Position numbers and translations under genes: made by a program. From Eubacterium sp. UBA3782 (GTDB taxonomy: Bacteria > Bacillota > Clostridia > Lachnospirales > Lachnospiraceae), in assembly GCA_002368795.1 (NCBI GenBank), contig DFFG01000032.1:35913-41214 (forward strand): DNA of 5,302 bases, read 5' to 3'. Below, piece after piece: positions 4,734 through 5,302 of this stretch (position 1 is the stretch's first letter; each line of letters begins with the position of its first letter). The notes under the pieces are model-generated. The model did not search any database, was not told where the DNA came from, and saw nothing but the letters and a program-made list of their open reading frames with translations.

Positions 4734-5302
4734 TTATTGCCCTTCGCGGATCAGGATGGAACCGATGGTCTCCTCGAGGATCTTTGTCAGCTCTGCATCC
4801 TCAACGGCAAAGACGATGGCGACGCCCTCCATGGAGGAGGAGGTACCTTCGAAATGCCGGATGTTCTCATTGATATCTGTGACGGAGATCTGTCCGCACT
4901 GGCCGGGAGCGGTCAGAACGAATTTGATGTGGCCGATGATGCCGCCGGCTTCCGTTACCCGTCTGCCTGCCTCTCGCATCTGCTCAGCCAGCATCTGCTC
5001 AGCCTTTGCGTAATCGGCGACCGGGATCTGACCCTTCATCGCACCGATAACGGCACCCTCGTGGTGGGAGATCTCCACCAGCTCATGATGATGGTGATGA
5101 TGCTCATGATCATGATGGTGCTCGTCGTCATGGCATCCGCATTCGCAGTCCTCATCATGGTGGTGATTGTGGTGCTCATGATGCTCGCCGTCGTGGCAAC
5201 CACACTCACAGTCCTCGTCATGGTGATGATGATGTTCATGCTCGTGGTCATGATCATGATGATGCTCGCCATCGTGACAGCCGCATTCGCAGTCGTCATC
5301 AT
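4734..5302 (-). CDS. Partial gene: His/Cys-rich metal-binding repeat protein with an unnamed C-terminal domain
   Basis: Only the 3' part is present; the frame is open to the window edge, so the start is missing. From the first complete codon, 188 residues are visible. Residues 1-72 use only six amino acids: 31 His, 9 Cys, 26 Asp/Glu, 5 Gly and 1 Asn. The pattern DCECGCHD(G/D)EHH occurs three times (Cys at 4/6/8, 31/33/35 and 52/54/56), each followed by a His-rich run. Residues 75-188 form an ordinary alpha/beta-looking domain with SHHEGAV (78-84), AGGIIGHIKF (118-127), Cys135 and an acidic C-terminal helix. I do not recognise this domain by name. Soft-metal or nickel/zinc/cobalt storage or delivery is inferred from composition, by analogy with the His-rich tails of HypB, UreE and CooJ. 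No signal peptide or membrane segment is seen in the visible part. A GTG at 5078-5076 would give the C-terminal domain alone, but it lacks a ribosome-binding site. Confidence 0.88.
   Translation of the reverse strand, partial: DDDCECGCHDGEHHHDHDHEHEHHHHHDEDCECGCHDGEHHEHHNHHHDEDCECGCHDDEHHHDHEHHHHHHELVEISHHEGAVIGAMKGQIPVADYAKAEQMLAEQMREAGRRVTEAGGIIGHIKFVLTAPGQCGQISVTDINENIRHFEGTSSSMEGVAIVFAVEDAELTKILEETIGSILIREGQ

Noticed and set aside
4586..4873. Small hydrophobic plus-strand peptide beginning MNVLSAAYMLVWLF
   Set aside because: Hydrophobicity comes from the T-rich arm of the inverted repeat. It lacks a ribosome-binding site and continues antisense into the metal-binding gene.
5036..5302. 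Met/Thr/Ile-rich minus-strand frame of 88 codons
   Set aside because: It is a shifted reading of the CAT/CAC repeat codons; the correct frame continues into the conserved C-terminal domain and has no stop.

Overview
The window looks like chromosomal DNA from a fairly GC-rich Firmicute, most likely a Clostridia/Lachnospiraceae-type gut anaerobe. This rests on purine-rich Shine-Dalgarno sites (AAAGGAG), a GNAT protein and an LtaS-like sulfatase of Firmicute character, and a strong U-tract terminator. It is a judgement from sequence style, not a database match. All five recognisable genes lie on the minus strand, so transcription runs from high to low coordinates.

Layout from the upstream (right) end: (1) 5302-4734 is the 3' part of a gene whose visible N-terminal region is an extreme His/Cys/Asp/Glu metal-binding repeat, followed by a ~114-residue folded domain I cannot name. 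(2) 4733-4213 is about 520 bp without a gene. It holds a long interrupted inverted repeat (4485-4662) with a second partial complement at 4691-4707, three tandem decamers (4421-4450), a promoter (4323-4349), and two perfect palindromes in the promoter/leader (4309-4318, 4277-4296). (3) 4212-3352 encodes a LexA/CI-like regulator: an N-terminal HTH and a C-terminal S24 domain with the complete self-cleavage set (Ala-Gly, Ser, Lys). (4) 3360-3239 is a degenerate ~57-nt tandem repeat that includes the regulator's stop codon. (5) 3188-2598 encodes a histidine phosphatase (phosphoglycerate mutase-like). (6) 2496-835 encodes a membrane-anchored LtaS-type sulfatase/phosphoglycerol transferase. (7) 834-646 is a spacer with four 11-nt direct repeats and a GC hairpin. 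(8) 645-166 encodes a GNAT acetyltransferase, ending at a very strong terminator (100-143). Positions 1-99 hold no gene I can recognise.

The genes do not form an obvious single pathway. The regulator has its own promoter with dyads suited to autoregulation. The phosphatase, sulfatase and GNAT genes follow in the same direction with gaps of 163, 101 and 189 bp, so they may be partly co-transcribed or separately expressed. The most unusual content is the metal-binding repeat protein, the long inverted repeat next to it, and the number of short tandem repeats in the spacers. I see no tRNA, rRNA, CRISPR array, transposase or phage structural gene.
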